From: Pseudomonas sp. SJZ079
GTDB lineage: Bacteria > Pseudomonadota > Gammaproteobacteria > Pseudomonadales > Pseudomonadaceae
NCBI RefSeq assembly: GCF_007993865.1
Contig: NZ_VIUH01000015.1
Coordinates: forward strand, 61,229-125,228
DNA length: 64,000 nucleotides
Direction: 5' to 3'
The notes beneath the pieces were generated by a model. The model was not told the origin of the DNA and did no database searches. It saw only the letters and a program-made list of their open reading frames with translations. Both the position numbers and the translations under genes were made by a program. Below are positions 33,364 to 42,988 of the stretch, piece after piece (position 1 is the first letter of the stretch; every line of letters begins with the position of its first letter).

Positions 33364-35553
33364 ATGACTGAACGCGTTCAAGTCGGTGGCCTACAGGTCG
33401 CCAAAGTGCTGTTCGACTTCGTGAACAACGAAGCCATCCCCGGCACCGGCATAGCTGCCGAAAAATTCTGGTCCGGCGCCGAAGCCGTGATCAACGAGCT
33501 GGCTCCGAAAAACCGTGCCCTGCTCGCCAAGCGCGACGCGATTCAGGCACTGATCGATGGCTGGCACCAGGCTCGCGCCGGTCAGGCCCACGATGCGGCC
33601 GCCTATAAAGCCTTCCTCCAGGAGATCGGCTACCTGTTGCCGGAACCGGTCGACTTCCAGGCGACCACCGCCAACGTCGACGAAGAAATCGCCCGCCTGG
33701 CCGGCCCGCAGCTGGTCGTACCGGTGATGAACGCACGCTTCGCCCTGAACGCCTCCAACGCGCGTTGGGGTTCGCTGTACGACGCCCTGTACGGCACCGA
33801 CGTGATCAGCGAAGAAGGCGGCGCCGAGAAAGGCAAGGGCTACAACAAGGTCCGTGGCGACAAGGTGATTGCCTTCGCCCGCGCCTTCCTCGACCAGGCG
33901 GCACCGCTGGCGGTCGGCTCCCACGTCGACTCCACCGGCTATCGCATCGAAGGCGGCAAGCTGGTGGTCAGTCTCAAAGGCGGCAGCAACAGCGGCCTGC
34001 AGGACGATGCCCAGCTGATCGGTTTCCAGGGCGACACCCATGCGCCGATCGCCGTGCTGCTCAAGCAAAACGACTTGCATTTCGAAATCCAGATCGACGC
34101 CAGCAGCCCGATCGGCAGCACCGATGCCGCCGGGGTCAAAGACGTGCTGATGGAAGCCGCGCTGACCACCATCATGGACTGCGAAGATTCGGTTGCCGCG
34201 GTCGATGCCGATGACAAAGTCGTGGTCTATCGCAACTGGCTGGGCCTGATGAAGGGCGACCTGGCCGAAACCGTGAGCAAGGGTGGCAGCACCTTCACCC
34301 GCACCATGAACCCGGACCGGGTCTACACCCAGACCGACGGCGGCGAACTGACCCTGCATGGTCGTTCCCTGCTGTTCGTGCGCAACGTCGGTCACCTGAT
34401 GACCATCGACGCCATCGTCGACCAGGACGGCTTCGAGGTACCGGAAGGCATCATGGACGGTCTGCTGACCAGCCTGATCGCCATCCACAACCTCAACGGC
34501 AACACCAGCCGCCACAACACCCGCACCGGCTCGGTGTACATCGTCAAGCCGAAGATGCACGGTCCGGAAGAAGCGGCGTTCACCAACGAACTGTTCGGCC
34601 GCGTCGAAGACGTCCTCGGCCTGCCGCGCAACACCCTGAAAGTCGGCATCATGGACGAGGAGCGGCGCACCACCGTCAACCTGAAAGCCTGCATCAAGGC
34701 CGCCAGCGAGCGCGTGGTGTTCATCAACACCGGCTTCCTCGACCGCACCGGCGACGAAATCCACACCTCCATGGAAGCCGGCGCCATGGTGCGCAAAGCG
34801 GCCATGAAAGCTGAGCAGTGGATCGCCGCCTACGAGAACAATAACGTCGACGTCGGCCTGGCCACCGGCCTGCAGGGCCGCGCGCAGATCGGCAAGGGCA
34901 TGTGGGCCATGCCGGACCTGATGGCGGCGATGCTCGAGCAGAAAATCGCCCACCCGCAGTCCGGTGCCAACACCGCCTGGGTACCGTCGCCAACCGCGGC
35001 CACCCTGCACGCCCTGCACTACCACCAGGTCGACGTGTTCGCCCGTCAGGCCGAGCTGGCCAAGCGCACTCCGGCCTCGCTGGACGCCATCCTGAGCATT
35101 CCGCTGGCCGCCGATACCAACTGGAGCGCCGAGGAAATCCAGAACGAACTGGACAACAACGCCCAGGGCATCCTCGGCTACGTGGTGCGCTGGATCGACC
35201 ACGGCGTCGGTTGCTCCAAGGTACCGGACATCAACGATGTCGGCCTGATGGAAGACCGCGCCACCCTGCGCATCTCCAGCCAGCTGCTGGCCAACTGGCT
35301 GCGCCATGGCATCGCCAGCGAAGAGCAGATCGTTGCCAGCCTCAAGCGCATGGCCCCGGTGGTCGACCGGCAGAACGCCAGCGACCCGCAATACCGCCCG
35401 ATGGCGCCGGACTTCGACAGCAACATCGCCTTCCAGGCCGCCCTGGAATTGGTAGTCGAAGGCGCCAAGCAGCCGAACGGCTACACCGAGCCGGTGCTGC
35501 ACCGCCGCCGCCGCGAGTTCAAGGCAAAGAGCAAGGCCAAGAACGGCTTGTAA
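33364..35553 (+). CDS. glcB: Malate synthase G
   Basis: A 729-residue cytosolic enzyme that joins glyoxylate and acetyl-CoA to malate, used in growth on acetate, fatty acids and glycolate. It has the TIM-barrel motifs [19 protein letters not shown] (metal site, near residues 265-285), [19 protein letters not shown] and [17 protein letters not shown]. The ATG at 33364 has GAGG immediately ahead and the family start [12 protein letters not shown]; an upstream ATG at 33334 is rejected. The upstream gap is AT-rich (33150-33220) and should contain the promoter. It ends with a strong terminator. Confidence 0.96.
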   Translation: MTERVQVGGLQVAKVLFDFVNNEAIPGTGIAAEKFWSGAEAVINELAPKNRALLAKRDAIQALIDGWHQARAGQAHDAAAYKAFLQEIGYLLPEPVDFQATTANVDEEIARLAGPQLVVPVMNARFALNASNARWGSLYDALYGTDVISEEGGAEKGKGYNKVRGDKVIAFARAFLDQAAPLAVGSHVDSTGYRIEGGKLVVSLKGGSNSGLQDDAQLIGFQGDTHAPIAVLLKQNDLHFEIQIDASSPIGSTDAAGVKDVLMEAALTTIMDCEDSVAAVDADDKVVVYRNWLGLMKGDLAETVSKGGSTFTRTMNPDRVYTQTDGGELTLHGRSLLFVRNVGHLMTIDAIVDQDGFEVPEGIMDGLLTSLIAIHNLNGNTSRHNTRTGSVYIVKPKMHGPEEAAFTNELFGRVEDVLGLPRNTLKVGIMDEERRTTVNLKACIKAASERVVFINTGFLDRTGDEIHTSMEAGAMVRKAAMKAEQWIAAYENNNVDVGLATGLQGRAQIGKGMWAMPDLMAAMLEQKIAHPQSGANTAWVPSPTAATLHALHYHQVDVFARQAELAKRTPASLDAILSIPLAADTNWSAEEIQNELDNNAQGILGYVVRWIDHGVGCSKVPDINDVGLMEDRATLRISSQLLANWLRHGIASEEQIVASLKRMAPVVDRQNASDPQYRPMAPDFDSNIAFQAALELVVEGAKQPNGYTEPVLHRRRREFKAKSKAKNGL

Positions 35554-35575
35554 TTCCGCTCTGCTGCAATGAACG

Positions 35576-35601
35576 AACCGCCCTCCGGGGCGGTTTTTTT
35601 T
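35576..35601 (+). terminator. Rho-independent terminator of glcB
   Basis: AACCGCCC, a three-base loop, GGGGCGGTT, then a run of eight T, starting about 23 bases after the stop codon. Confidence 0.92.
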
Positions 35602-35623
35602 ATGCCAGGAGGACGCGCTGGGC

Positions 35624-36373
35624 TCAGTGGCTCATCGGCCCACGCACCGGCTCGGCACGGCCGTAGCTGAGATCGCTGATTGGCGCGCCGGCCTCACGCA
35701 GCGCCTGGCATTGCTGAGCGATAGGCGTGCGTGCGGCAACCCGTTCGAACACACCCAGTTTGGCGAATCCCGGCAAGCCCAGGGTTGCCTCGACAAAGGC
35801 CGCCAGCTTCGGCCAGCGCGTCGCATCGAGTTGATAGCGGGCGAACTGAGCATTGCGCATGAAACTGGCGATGGCGATGTCGGCGATCGACAGCTCGCCG
35901 AGCACAGCCCCCGACACCGGCAGCTGAGCTTCCAGGTAATCGAAAATCTCCGGCAGATCATGCTGATAGGTCTTCTCCAGCAGCGCCTGATCCGGCTCGC
36001 GCGCCCACACTGCGCGGCCGATCACCAGTTGATTGAACAGCTGCCAGATGACTACCTGGCCCATCCGGCTGTCGGCGTACTCCTCCAGCCAACGGGCCCG
36101 GGCGCGCGCGGCGATCGCCTGGGGATACAGGCGCGGCTCGGGATAGCGCTCCTCCAGGTATTGGCAGATCACCGAGGAGTCGTTGAGTACCAGCTCGCCG
36201 TCGAGCAACACCGGTACCTGACGCAACGGGCTCAGCTGGGCGAACTGATCATTGCCGTAAAACGGCACGATCGGATCGATCCGATAAGCGACACCTTTCA
36301 GCTCCAGCATCACCAAGGCCTTGCGCACATAGGGTGATAGGTAGGAACCGATGATCAGCAGCGGTTGAGGCAT
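35624..36373 (-). CDS. Glutathione S-transferase family protein
   Basis: A 249-residue GST. The thioredoxin-fold domain (residues ~1-80) has YLSPYVRKALVMLELKG and QVPVLLDGELVLNDSSVICQYLEERYP, the glutathione-binding part. The all-helical domain follows (residues ~90-230). The start MPQPLLIIGS at ATG 36373 fits the domain; the longer frame to 36445 is not supported. It is convergent with glcB. The substrate is not determinable. Confidence 0.85.
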   Translation of the reverse strand: MPQPLLIIGSYLSPYVRKALVMLELKGVAYRIDPIVPFYGNDQFAQLSPLRQVPVLLDGELVLNDSSVICQYLEERYPEPRLYPQAIAARARARWLEEYADSRMGQVVIWQLFNQLVIGRAVWAREPDQALLEKTYQHDLPEIFDYLEAQLPVSGAVLGELSIADIAIASFMRNAQFARYQLDATRWPKLAAFVEATLGLPGFAKLGVFERVAARTPIAQQCQALREAGAPISDLSYGRAEPVRGPMSH

Positions 36374-36549
36374 GTACTTGCCCTTACTCGTGAGTTGACT
36401 GCCTGCAGTGTTAACCCGCCGCGCGGCCTTGTACAGAGGGTTCACGCCAGCGCTCTACGGCTTTTCGCCAGGCCTGACTAGACTTACGTCCAATGTGCAG
36501 CGGCCCGCATGCGGCCGACCATAGCCCTACGTGAATCGTCGAGACGCAC

Positions 36550-38481
36550 ATGAGCAAAGCGGACGCCTTCGCCCAGGCCGGCAAGACGGCGGTGCTGCAG
36601 AACATCCACGGCACCATGGAGTTTCTGCAAAAATTCCCGCCGTTCAATCAGATGGACAGCGCCCACCTGGCCTACCTGGTGGAGCACTGCCAGCTGCGCT
36701 TCTACGCCGCAGGCGAGAGCATCATCAAGCCCGACGATGGCCCGATCGAGCACTTCTACATTGTCAAGCAGGGCCGGGTGCATGGTGAGCGACCACACTC
36801 GGCCAAGCGCGGCAGCGAAACCACCTTTGAAATAACCAGCGGCGAGTGCTTCCCACTGGCCGCACTGATCGGCGAGCGTGCCACCCGCACCGAGCACCTG
36901 GCCGCCGAAGACACCTTCTGCCTGCTGCTGAGCAAGCCGGCCTTCATCAAGCTGTTCGCCCACTCCAACCCGTTGCGCGACTTCGCCCTGCGCGGAGTCA
37001 GCAGCCTGCTCGACCAGGTCAATCAACGGGTACAACTGAACGCCGTGGAAACCCTCGGCGCGCAGTACTCGCTGGACACCCGTCTGGGCGAGTTGGCCAT
37101 GCGCCAACCAGTCAGCTGTGCACCCGCCACCGCGTTGCGCGAGGCGGTCAAATTGATGCACGAGCAGCATGTCGGCAGCATCGTCATCGTCGACCCGGCG
37201 CACCGGCCCATGGGGATCTTTACCCTGCGCGACCTGCGCCGGGTAGTCGCCGATGGCAGCTCATTGGATCAGCCAATCGACAGCCTGATGACGCCTGGGC
37301 CGTTCCACTTGCCACCGGATGCCAGCGCCTTCGATGCGGCGATCGCCATGACCGAGCGGCATATCGCCCATGTCTGCCTGGTTGAACACGAACGCCTGTG
37401 TGGCGTGGTTTCCGAGCGCGACCTGTTCTCCTTGCAACGCATCGACCTGGTGCATCTGGCGCGCACCATTCGCCACGCCGGAACAGTCGACACCCTGGCG
37501 GCGCTGCGCAGCGACATCCGTCAACTGGTCGACCGCATGCTCGCTCACGGCGCCAGCTCGACCCAGATCACCCATATCATCACCCTGCTCAACGACCACA
37601 CCGTGTGCCGGGTCATCGAACTGACCCTGGAGGACCTCGGCGATCCCGGCGTGCCCTTCACCTGGCTGTGCTTCGGCAGCGAGGGGCGCCGCGAACAGAC
37701 CCTGCACACCGACCAGGACAACGGCATCCTGTTCGAGGCCAAGGACGCAACTGAAGCCGCAGACATGCGTCGGCGCCTGCTACCCGTGGCCGTAGAGATC
37801 AACCAACGCCTGGCGCAGTGCGACTTCACCCTGTGCAAGGGCAACATCATGGCCGGCAATCCCGAGCTGTGCCTGTCGCGCCAGGAATGGACGCGACGCT
37901 TCACCAGTTTCATCCGCGAAGCGACACCGGAAAACCTGCTGGCCTCGAGCATCTACTTCGACTTGCGCGTGGTCTGGGGTGACTCCCAAGGCTGCGAACA
38001 AGTGCGCCAGGCACTGTTCAAGCAGATCGTCGGCAACAGCCTGTTCCAACGCATGATGGCCGAAAACGCCCTGCGCCAGCGTCCACCGGTCGGGCGCTTG
38101 CGCGACTTCGTGGTCGCCCGTACAGGCGCCGAGAAACACACCCTGGACCTCAAGGTGCAGGGCCTGACACCCTTCGTCGACGGCGCCCGGTTGCTCGCTC
38201 TGGCCCACGGTATCGAGACCTGCAATACCCTGGAGCGGCTGCGCGCACTGATCGAAAAAGGCGTGATCGAGGCGCTCGATGGCGCCGCCTACGAGGAGGC
38301 CTATCACTTCATCCAGCAAACCCGCATGCAGCAGCATCAGCTGCAAGCGCGGCAGGAACGGCCCTACTCCAACCGCCTCGATCCCGACCGCCTCAATCAC
38401 CTGGACCGGCGCATCCTGCGCGAGGCCTTCCGTCAGGCCCAGCGCCTGCAAAGCAGCCTGGCGTTACGCTACCAACTATGA
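36550..38481 (+). CDS. cNMP-binding / CBS-pair / DUF294 nucleotidyltransferase-like protein
   Basis: A 643-residue cytosolic regulator. In order: a cyclic-nucleotide-binding domain (residues ~15-130), two CBS motifs (~160-280, e.g. MHEQHVGSIVIVDPAHRPMGIFTLRDL), a DUF294 nucleotidyltransferase-like domain with GSEGRREQTLHTDQDNGI (near residue 376; the GS and DxDN residues resemble GlnD), and a C-terminal DUF294 output domain. It overlaps the next gene by ATGA. In Pseudomonas and Vibrio this pair sits next to a VC_2705-type sodium:solute symporter, as here, which suggests control of transport or a signal from it. The nucleotide used is unknown. Confidence 0.85.
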   Translation: MSKADAFAQAGKTAVLQNIHGTMEFLQKFPPFNQMDSAHLAYLVEHCQLRFYAAGESIIKPDDGPIEHFYIVKQGRVHGERPHSAKRGSETTFEITSGECFPLAALIGERATRTEHLAAEDTFCLLLSKPAFIKLFAHSNPLRDFALRGVSSLLDQVNQRVQLNAVETLGAQYSLDTRLGELAMRQPVSCAPATALREAVKLMHEQHVGSIVIVDPAHRPMGIFTLRDLRRVVADGSSLDQPIDSLMTPGPFHLPPDASAFDAAIAMTERHIAHVCLVEHERLCGVVSERDLFSLQRIDLVHLARTIRHAGTVDTLAALRSDIRQLVDRMLAHGASSTQITHIITLLNDHTVCRVIELTLEDLGDPGVPFTWLCFGSEGRREQTLHTDQDNGILFEAKDATEAADMRRRLLPVAVEINQRLAQCDFTLCKGNIMAGNPELCLSRQEWTRRFTSFIREATPENLLASSIYFDLRVVWGDSQGCEQVRQALFKQIVGNSLFQRMMAENALRQRPPVGRLRDFVVARTGAEKHTLDLKVQGLTPFVDGARLLALAHGIETCNTLERLRALIEKGVIEALDGAAYEEAYHFIQQTRMQQHQLQARQERPYSNRLDPDRLNHLDRRILREAFRQAQRLQSSLALRYQL

Positions 38482-39185
38482 ACGCATTAAGTTGGTTAAC
38501 CGGCCGCACCCCGCAACTGACCGAGCAGCAGCGCCAGCGCTGCGAGCTCCTGTCCGCGGCCGCTGCGCTCGACGACAGCCCGTTAAGCCAACAGCGCCTG
38601 GTGGTGATAGATCTGGAAACCAGCGGCCTGGATATGCGCCGCGATCAGGTCCTGTCGATTGGCGCCGTGGTCATCGAGCAGGGCGCCATCGACCTCGGCC
38701 AGCAGTTCGAATGCACCCTGCACCGCCACGACCACCAGGTCAGCGCCAGCGTGCTGATCCACGGCCTGGCCCCCAGCGCCATCGCCGCCGGCATTGCCCC
38801 GGCCGAGGCGCTGCTGGGCTTCATGGAGTTTCTCGGCGCCAGCCCACTGCTGGCCTTTCATGCCGGTTTCGATCAGCGCATGCTCGGCCGGGCGCTGAAG
38901 CAGACCCTCGGCTATCGCCTGCGCCATCCCTTCTTCGACGCCGCCGAACTGGCGCCGCTGCTCTGCCCGCAGGCCAATATCCAACAGGGTGGCCTGGACG
39001 ACTGGACCGACTACTTCGGCCTGCAGGTGCAGCAACGCCACCACGCCAGCGCCGACGCCCTGGTCACCGCCGAACTGGCGCTGATCCTGTTCAGCCGCGC
39101 ACGCCAGCAACAGCTCGACAGCCTGTCGGCCCTGGAGCAGCGCCTGGCCGGCTGGCGCAGACGGCAGCAAGCACACTCGCTCTAA
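38478..39185 (+). CDS. 3'-5' exonuclease, DEDDh (DnaQ-like)
   Basis: A 235-residue exonuclease of the DNA polymerase III epsilon type. Catalytic residues lie in VIDLETSGLD (D45, E47), AFHAGFDQRML and HHASADALVTAE (His and Asp). It is translated from an ATG that overlaps the stop of the DUF294 gene as ATGA, so the two are made together. Such linked exonucleases occur beside the VC_2705-type symporters, but their substrate is unknown. Complete and unremarkable in length. Confidence 0.88.
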   Translation: MNALSWLTGRTPQLTEQQRQRCELLSAAAALDDSPLSQQRLVVIDLETSGLDMRRDQVLSIGAVVIEQGAIDLGQQFECTLHRHDHQVSASVLIHGLAPSAIAAGIAPAEALLGFMEFLGASPLLAFHAGFDQRMLGRALKQTLGYRLRHPFFDAAELAPLLCPQANIQQGGLDDWTDYFGLQVQQRHHASADALVTAELALILFSRARQQQLDSLSALEQRLAGWRRRQQAHSL

Positions 39186-39206
39186 GTGGTTCGCGGCGCA
39201 CGCACC

Positions 39207-39365
39207 TTACCCACAAAGTCGGTGGATGACGCTGTGGATAAGCTGTCCAGACAGTAACCCGGCCCAAGCCCCGCAACGCCTGCCGCCGGCTGGTTATTTT
39301 TTGAGCCCGATCAATAAATTAACCACCGACTTAAACACAGTAACGGTGCGCCGAGTTGTGGATAA
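39207..39365. promoter_or_regulatory. Cluster of DnaA-box-like sites
   Basis: Two exact TGTGGATAA sites (39233-39241 and 39357-39365), with a near match TTACCCACA at 39207-39215. AT-rich DNA (39296-39335) lies between the two exact boxes. No dnaA, dnaN or par gene is near, so this is not taken as the chromosome origin. The 476-base gap also carries the symporter terminator. Confidence 0.45.
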
Positions 39366-39607
39366 GCTGTGCCCTGAGTGACGCAGCCCATAGCCCGCGG
39401 GGCCTTGCTCGTGCTGGCTATTTTTCGTACAGACCGAAGCTACTCGCACGCGTGCTTGAGCTCACTCGCTAGACGGCCAGCGCCGCGCTGGCGATACCGA
39501 CCCTGCTGCCCTTTTGCACCGGCCCGCAGCACAACAGGCAGGTCTGGTCGTGCCCCAAGCGCGCGAACACTGCGCAGCCGTCGACTCCGACAACAGGCCA
39601 GAGCAGA

Positions 39608-39638
39608 AACGACAACGCCCCGTTTCCGGGGCGTTGGT
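39608..39638 (-). terminator. Rho-independent terminator of the symporter operon
   Basis: CAACGCCCCG, a short loop, CGGGGCGTTG; on the minus strand TCGTTT follows. It lies 25 bases after the symporter stop codon. Confidence 0.82.
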
Positions 39639-39661
39639 ATTCGCGTAGCAGTGTTTAGCGC

Positions 39662-41428
39662 TTAGTGATCGATGGCGGCACCTGCACCACGGGGAATGCG
39701 GATGTCTTCGATGATGTGCTGGATGTGCTCCGGCGGTGAAGCGGTGACTTGCGCCACTGCAATCGCCACCACGAAGTTGAAGATCATGCCCAGGGTACCG
39801 ATGCCCTCAGGGGAGATACCGAACCACCAGTCAGCAGGCCCGGCAGTCGGGAAGATGAACTTGTAGTAGACGATATAGCTGAAGGTGAAGGCCAGACCGA
39901 CCGCCATGCCGGCAATCGCGCCTTCCTTGTTCATCTTCTTGGAGAAAATCCCCATGACGATGGCTGGGAAGAACGAGGCCGCAGCCAGACCGAAGGCGAA
40001 GGCGACCACCTGCGCCACAAAGGCCGGCGGGTAGATACCGAACAAGCCAGCAACCAGTACCGCCACACCTGCTGCCAGACGTGCGGCGAGCAGCTCCTTC
40101 TTCTCGCTGATGTTCGGCATCAGGTTGCTCTTCAGCAGGTCATGCGAGATCGAGGTGGAGATCACCAGCAGCAAGCCCGCTGCGGTCGACAGTGCAGCCG
40201 CCAGACCACCCGCGGCGATCAAGGCGATCACCCAGCCCGGCAGACCGGCGATTTCCGGGTTGGCCAGCACCATGATGTCGCGATCCACATACAGCTCGGT
40301 GGCCGCTTCAGTCGGTGCGTTGGTCACCATGCGCTCGCCATTGGCCCCACGCTCGGCGGCGAAGGTAGGCGCACCAACAAACGGAGCACCTGGGCCGTAC
40401 TGGATCTTGCCGTCGCCGTTCTTGTCCAGCCAGGCGATCAGACCGGATTTCTCCCAGTTGCTCACCCACTGCGGCGCCTCGCTGTAGCTGATGCCAGGAA
40501 TGCTGGTCAGCAGGTTGGTACGGGCAAAGGCGGCGATGGCCGGCGCGGTGGTGTAGAGAATGGCGATAAACAGCAGGGCATAACCGGCGGACAAACGCGC
40601 CGCACGCACGGTGGGGGTGGTGAAGAAGCGTACGATCACGTGGGGCAGACCGGCAGTACCGACCATCAACGCCATGGTGATGAAGAACACGTCGATAGTC
40701 GACTTGCTGCCATCGGTGTAGGTGGCGAAGCCCAGCTCAGTGCTCAGGCCGTTGAGTCGCTCGAGCACCGACTGACCGGTACCGATAACTTCGCTGCCGA
40801 AGCCCAGCTGCGGGATCGGGTTACCGGTGATCATCATCGAGATGTAAATCGCCGGCACCATGTAGGCGAAGATCATCACGCAGTACTGCGCCACCTGGGT
40901 GTAGGTGATGCCCTTCATGCCGCCGAGAACGGAGTAGAAGAACACGATGCACATGCCGATGATCACACCAACGTTGATGTCCACTTCCAGGTAACGCGAG
41001 AAGACGATACCGACGCCGCGCATCTGCCCGGCCACGTAGGTGAAGGAGATGAAGATCACGCAGATCACCGCCACCAGACGCGCAGTCTGCGAGTAGTAAC
41101 GCTCGCCGATGAAGTCCGGCACAGTGAACTTGCCGAACTTGCGCAGGTAGGGCGCCAGGCACATGGCCAGGAGCACGTAACCACCGGTCCAGCCCATCAG
41201 GTAGACGCTACCGTCGAGGCCGACGAAGGAGATGATCCCCGCCATGGAGATGAACGACGCCGCCGACATCCAGTCGGCGCCGGTGGCCATACCGTTGAGG
41301 ATCGGGTGTACGCCCTTGCTGGCGACGTAGTATTCACTGGTGGAACCCGCACGGGTCCAGATGGCGATGCCGATATACAGCGCAAAAGTCGCGCCGACGA
41401 ACAGGTAGATCAGAGTTTGGGTATCCAT
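39662..41428 (-). CDS. Sodium:solute symporter, VC_2705 type (acetate-like)
   Basis: A 588-residue SSS-family transporter with about 13 membrane helices. It opens LIYLFVGATFALYIGIAIWTRAGSTSEYYVASK and contains GMATGADWMSAASFISMAG and the GERYYSQTARLVA segment of sodium:solute symporters. It resembles ActP-type acetate permeases and belongs to the VC_2705 subfamily. It follows the DUF4212 subunit by 10 bases. A hydrophilic loop of about 60 residues (DKNGDGKIQYGPGAPFVGAP region) sits between helices and includes an EF-hand-like DKNGDGKI stretch. Acetate or another small carboxylate is the inferred substrate. Confidence 0.9.
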   Translation of the reverse strand: MDTQTLIYLFVGATFALYIGIAIWTRAGSTSEYYVASKGVHPILNGMATGADWMSAASFISMAGIISFVGLDGSVYLMGWTGGYVLLAMCLAPYLRKFGKFTVPDFIGERYYSQTARLVAVICVIFISFTYVAGQMRGVGIVFSRYLEVDINVGVIIGMCIVFFYSVLGGMKGITYTQVAQYCVMIFAYMVPAIYISMMITGNPIPQLGFGSEVIGTGQSVLERLNGLSTELGFATYTDGSKSTIDVFFITMALMVGTAGLPHVIVRFFTTPTVRAARLSAGYALLFIAILYTTAPAIAAFARTNLLTSIPGISYSEAPQWVSNWEKSGLIAWLDKNGDGKIQYGPGAPFVGAPTFAAERGANGERMVTNAPTEAATELYVDRDIMVLANPEIAGLPGWVIALIAAGGLAAALSTAAGLLLVISTSISHDLLKSNLMPNISEKKELLAARLAAGVAVLVAGLFGIYPPAFVAQVVAFAFGLAAASFFPAIVMGIFSKKMNKEGAIAGMAVGLAFTFSYIVYYKFIFPTAGPADWWFGISPEGIGTLGMIFNFVVAIAVAQVTASPPEHIQHIIEDIRIPRGAGAAIDH

Positions 41429-41438
41429 GTTCGCCGCC

Positions 41439-41705
41439 TTATTCTTCGTGGACGTCGTGTTTGCGGTCGTACTGATTCATCTTCCACACGTAGAAGAAAA
41501 TCATTAGGACAAACACATAGATTGACCCCTGCTGGGCAAACCAGAAACCCAGGGGGAACCCGAAGAACTGGATATGATTGAGCTGCTCGACGAACAGAAT
41601 TCCGGCGCCGAATGACACCGCGAACCAGATGGTCAGCAGGATCAACATCAGTCGCAGGTTATCTTTCCAGTAGGCTTTCGCAGCCTCTTGCTTGGAAGCG
41701 GACAT
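41439..41705 (-). CDS. DUF4212 small membrane subunit (YjcH-like partner of the symporter)
   Basis: An 88-residue protein with two membrane helices (residues ~17-38 and ~50-72), flanked by charged ends (AKAYWKDNLRLMLILLTIWF and VWKMNQYDRKHD). Its family is nearly always directly upstream of a VC_2705-type symporter, as it is here. The ATG at 41705 follows GAGGAG. Probably a membrane partner or stability factor of the symporter. The 317 bases upstream (41706-42022) contain no other gene; they should hold the operon promoter, but I recognise no specific site. Confidence 0.88.
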   Translation of the reverse strand: MSASKQEAAKAYWKDNLRLMLILLTIWFAVSFGAGILFVEQLNHIQFFGFPLGFWFAQQGSIYVFVLMIFFYVWKMNQYDRKHDVHEE

Positions 41706-42022
41706 GTGAGGGACTCCTCATTGTTTTTGTAGTTTTGACCATTGAAACTTAGCAGCCCCACGGGCAACTACTAGTGAGACTTTGGTCGAGTGCGGCGCCA
41801 TCGACGGCCCCCTGAATTGCCCTCACCCCGCATAAACAGTGGCCTCCAGCCGAGTCCTGGGACAGTAGCCGTGCAGGCCGCCCCCGACCAAGGTCGAATG
41901 CGCGCCCATCGTTCAACCGGGGAATCGGCGGCGCCGCCGACCTCGCGCGGCTGGCGGACTATGCTGAATATCCGGGTCAGTCATCCGTCACCTGCACGCG
42001 GCCCGGGCTGCGGAGACCGCTC

Positions 42023-42979
42023 ATGAGCCATCCCCTCGCCCTCTGTCTAACCCTGCTGCTCAGCCTCACGGGGCTGTCTGCCCTGGCCGCTCAGGTGCAG
42101 TACTACCCACTGCCGCCCGGCTCTGGCCCGCATGACGTGGCCCCGGCCAGCGACGGCCGGGTGTGGTACACCGCCCAGCGTCAGGGTGTACTGGGCCGCC
42201 TCGACCCACAGACTGGCCAGACCGAACAGGTACCGCTGGGTAGCGGTTCGGCGCCGCATGGCGTGATAGTCGATTCGCAAGGCGCGGCCTGGGTCACCGA
42301 CAGCGGCCTCAACGCCCTGGTCCGGGTGAGCGCCGAAGGTCTCGAGGTCACCCGCTTCCCACTGCCCGCCCATGCCGCCAACGCCAACCTGAATACCGCG
42401 GTGTTCGATCATCAGGGCCGGCTGTGGTTTACCGGGCAGAACGGCATCTACGGCCGCCTCGACCCCGCCACGCAGGTGGTCGAGACCTGGTCGGCGCCGC
42501 TCGGACGCGGCCCCTATGGCATCGCCGTGACCCCGGACGGCACCGTCTGGTACGCCTCGCTGGCCGCCAGCCACATCGCCCGGATCGAACCCAGCAGCGG
42601 CGCCGCCACGGTGGTCCAGCCACCCACCGCGGACCAGGGCGCACGGCGCATCTGGAGCGACTCGCAGGGCAACCTCTGGGTCAGCGAATGGAACAGCGGT
42701 CAGCTCAGCCGCTACCAGCCCGCCACACAACGCTGGCAAAGCTGGCCGCTACCCGGTGAGCGGCCACGCCCTTATGCGGTGTATGTCGACCAACAGGATC
42801 GGGTCTGGCTGTCGGATTTCACGAGCAACGCCATCCTGCGTTTCGACCCCGAGCGCGAACGCTTCGAGCGCTTTCCCAGCGACCGGGCCAATGCCAATGT
42901 GCGACAAATCCTCGGCCGTAGCGGCGAGCTCTGGGGCGCCGAGTCGGGGACTGATAGGCTGGTGGTCATTCGTTACTGA
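42023..42979 (+). CDS. Secreted Vgb-like beta-propeller protein
   Basis: A 318-residue exported protein. The signal peptide ends near residue 22 (LSALAAQ). The rest is a six- to seven-bladed propeller built of repeats such as GSGPHDVAPASDGRVWYTAQRQGVLGRLDP and GRGPYGIAVTPDGTVWYASLAASHIARIEP, the virginiamycin-B-lyase/SMP-30-like pattern. True Vgb cleaves streptogramin B; chromosomal relatives have no proven substrate. It is followed after 9 bases by a GST gene, so the two may be cotranscribed. Confidence 0.85.
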   Translation: MSHPLALCLTLLLSLTGLSALAAQVQYYPLPPGSGPHDVAPASDGRVWYTAQRQGVLGRLDPQTGQTEQVPLGSGSAPHGVIVDSQGAAWVTDSGLNALVRVSAEGLEVTRFPLPAHAANANLNTAVFDHQGRLWFTGQNGIYGRLDPATQVVETWSAPLGRGPYGIAVTPDGTVWYASLAASHIARIEPSSGAATVVQPPTADQGARRIWSDSQGNLWVSEWNSGQLSRYQPATQRWQSWPLPGERPRPYAVYVDQQDRVWLSDFTSNAILRFDPERERFERFPSDRANANVRQILGRSGELWGAESGTDRLVVIRY

Positions 42980-42988
42980 GGAGGCACT

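Noticed and set aside
33391..35502. 703-residue open frame opposite glcB
   Set aside because: It mirrors a well-conserved gene, has no recognisable domain, and is what high GC and strong codon bias produce on the antisense strand.
39207..39365. DnaA boxes as the chromosome origin
   Set aside because: Only two exact boxes, and no dnaA, dnaN, gyrB, rpmH or parAB genes nearby.
39749..41581. 610-residue open frame opposite the symporter
   Set aside because: Same reason: it is antisense to a clear membrane protein and its translation is low-complexity His/Gly/Arg-rich.
41790..42026. 78-residue frame ahead of the propeller gene
   Set aside because: No motif, poor start, and it lies in what should be the symporter promoter region.
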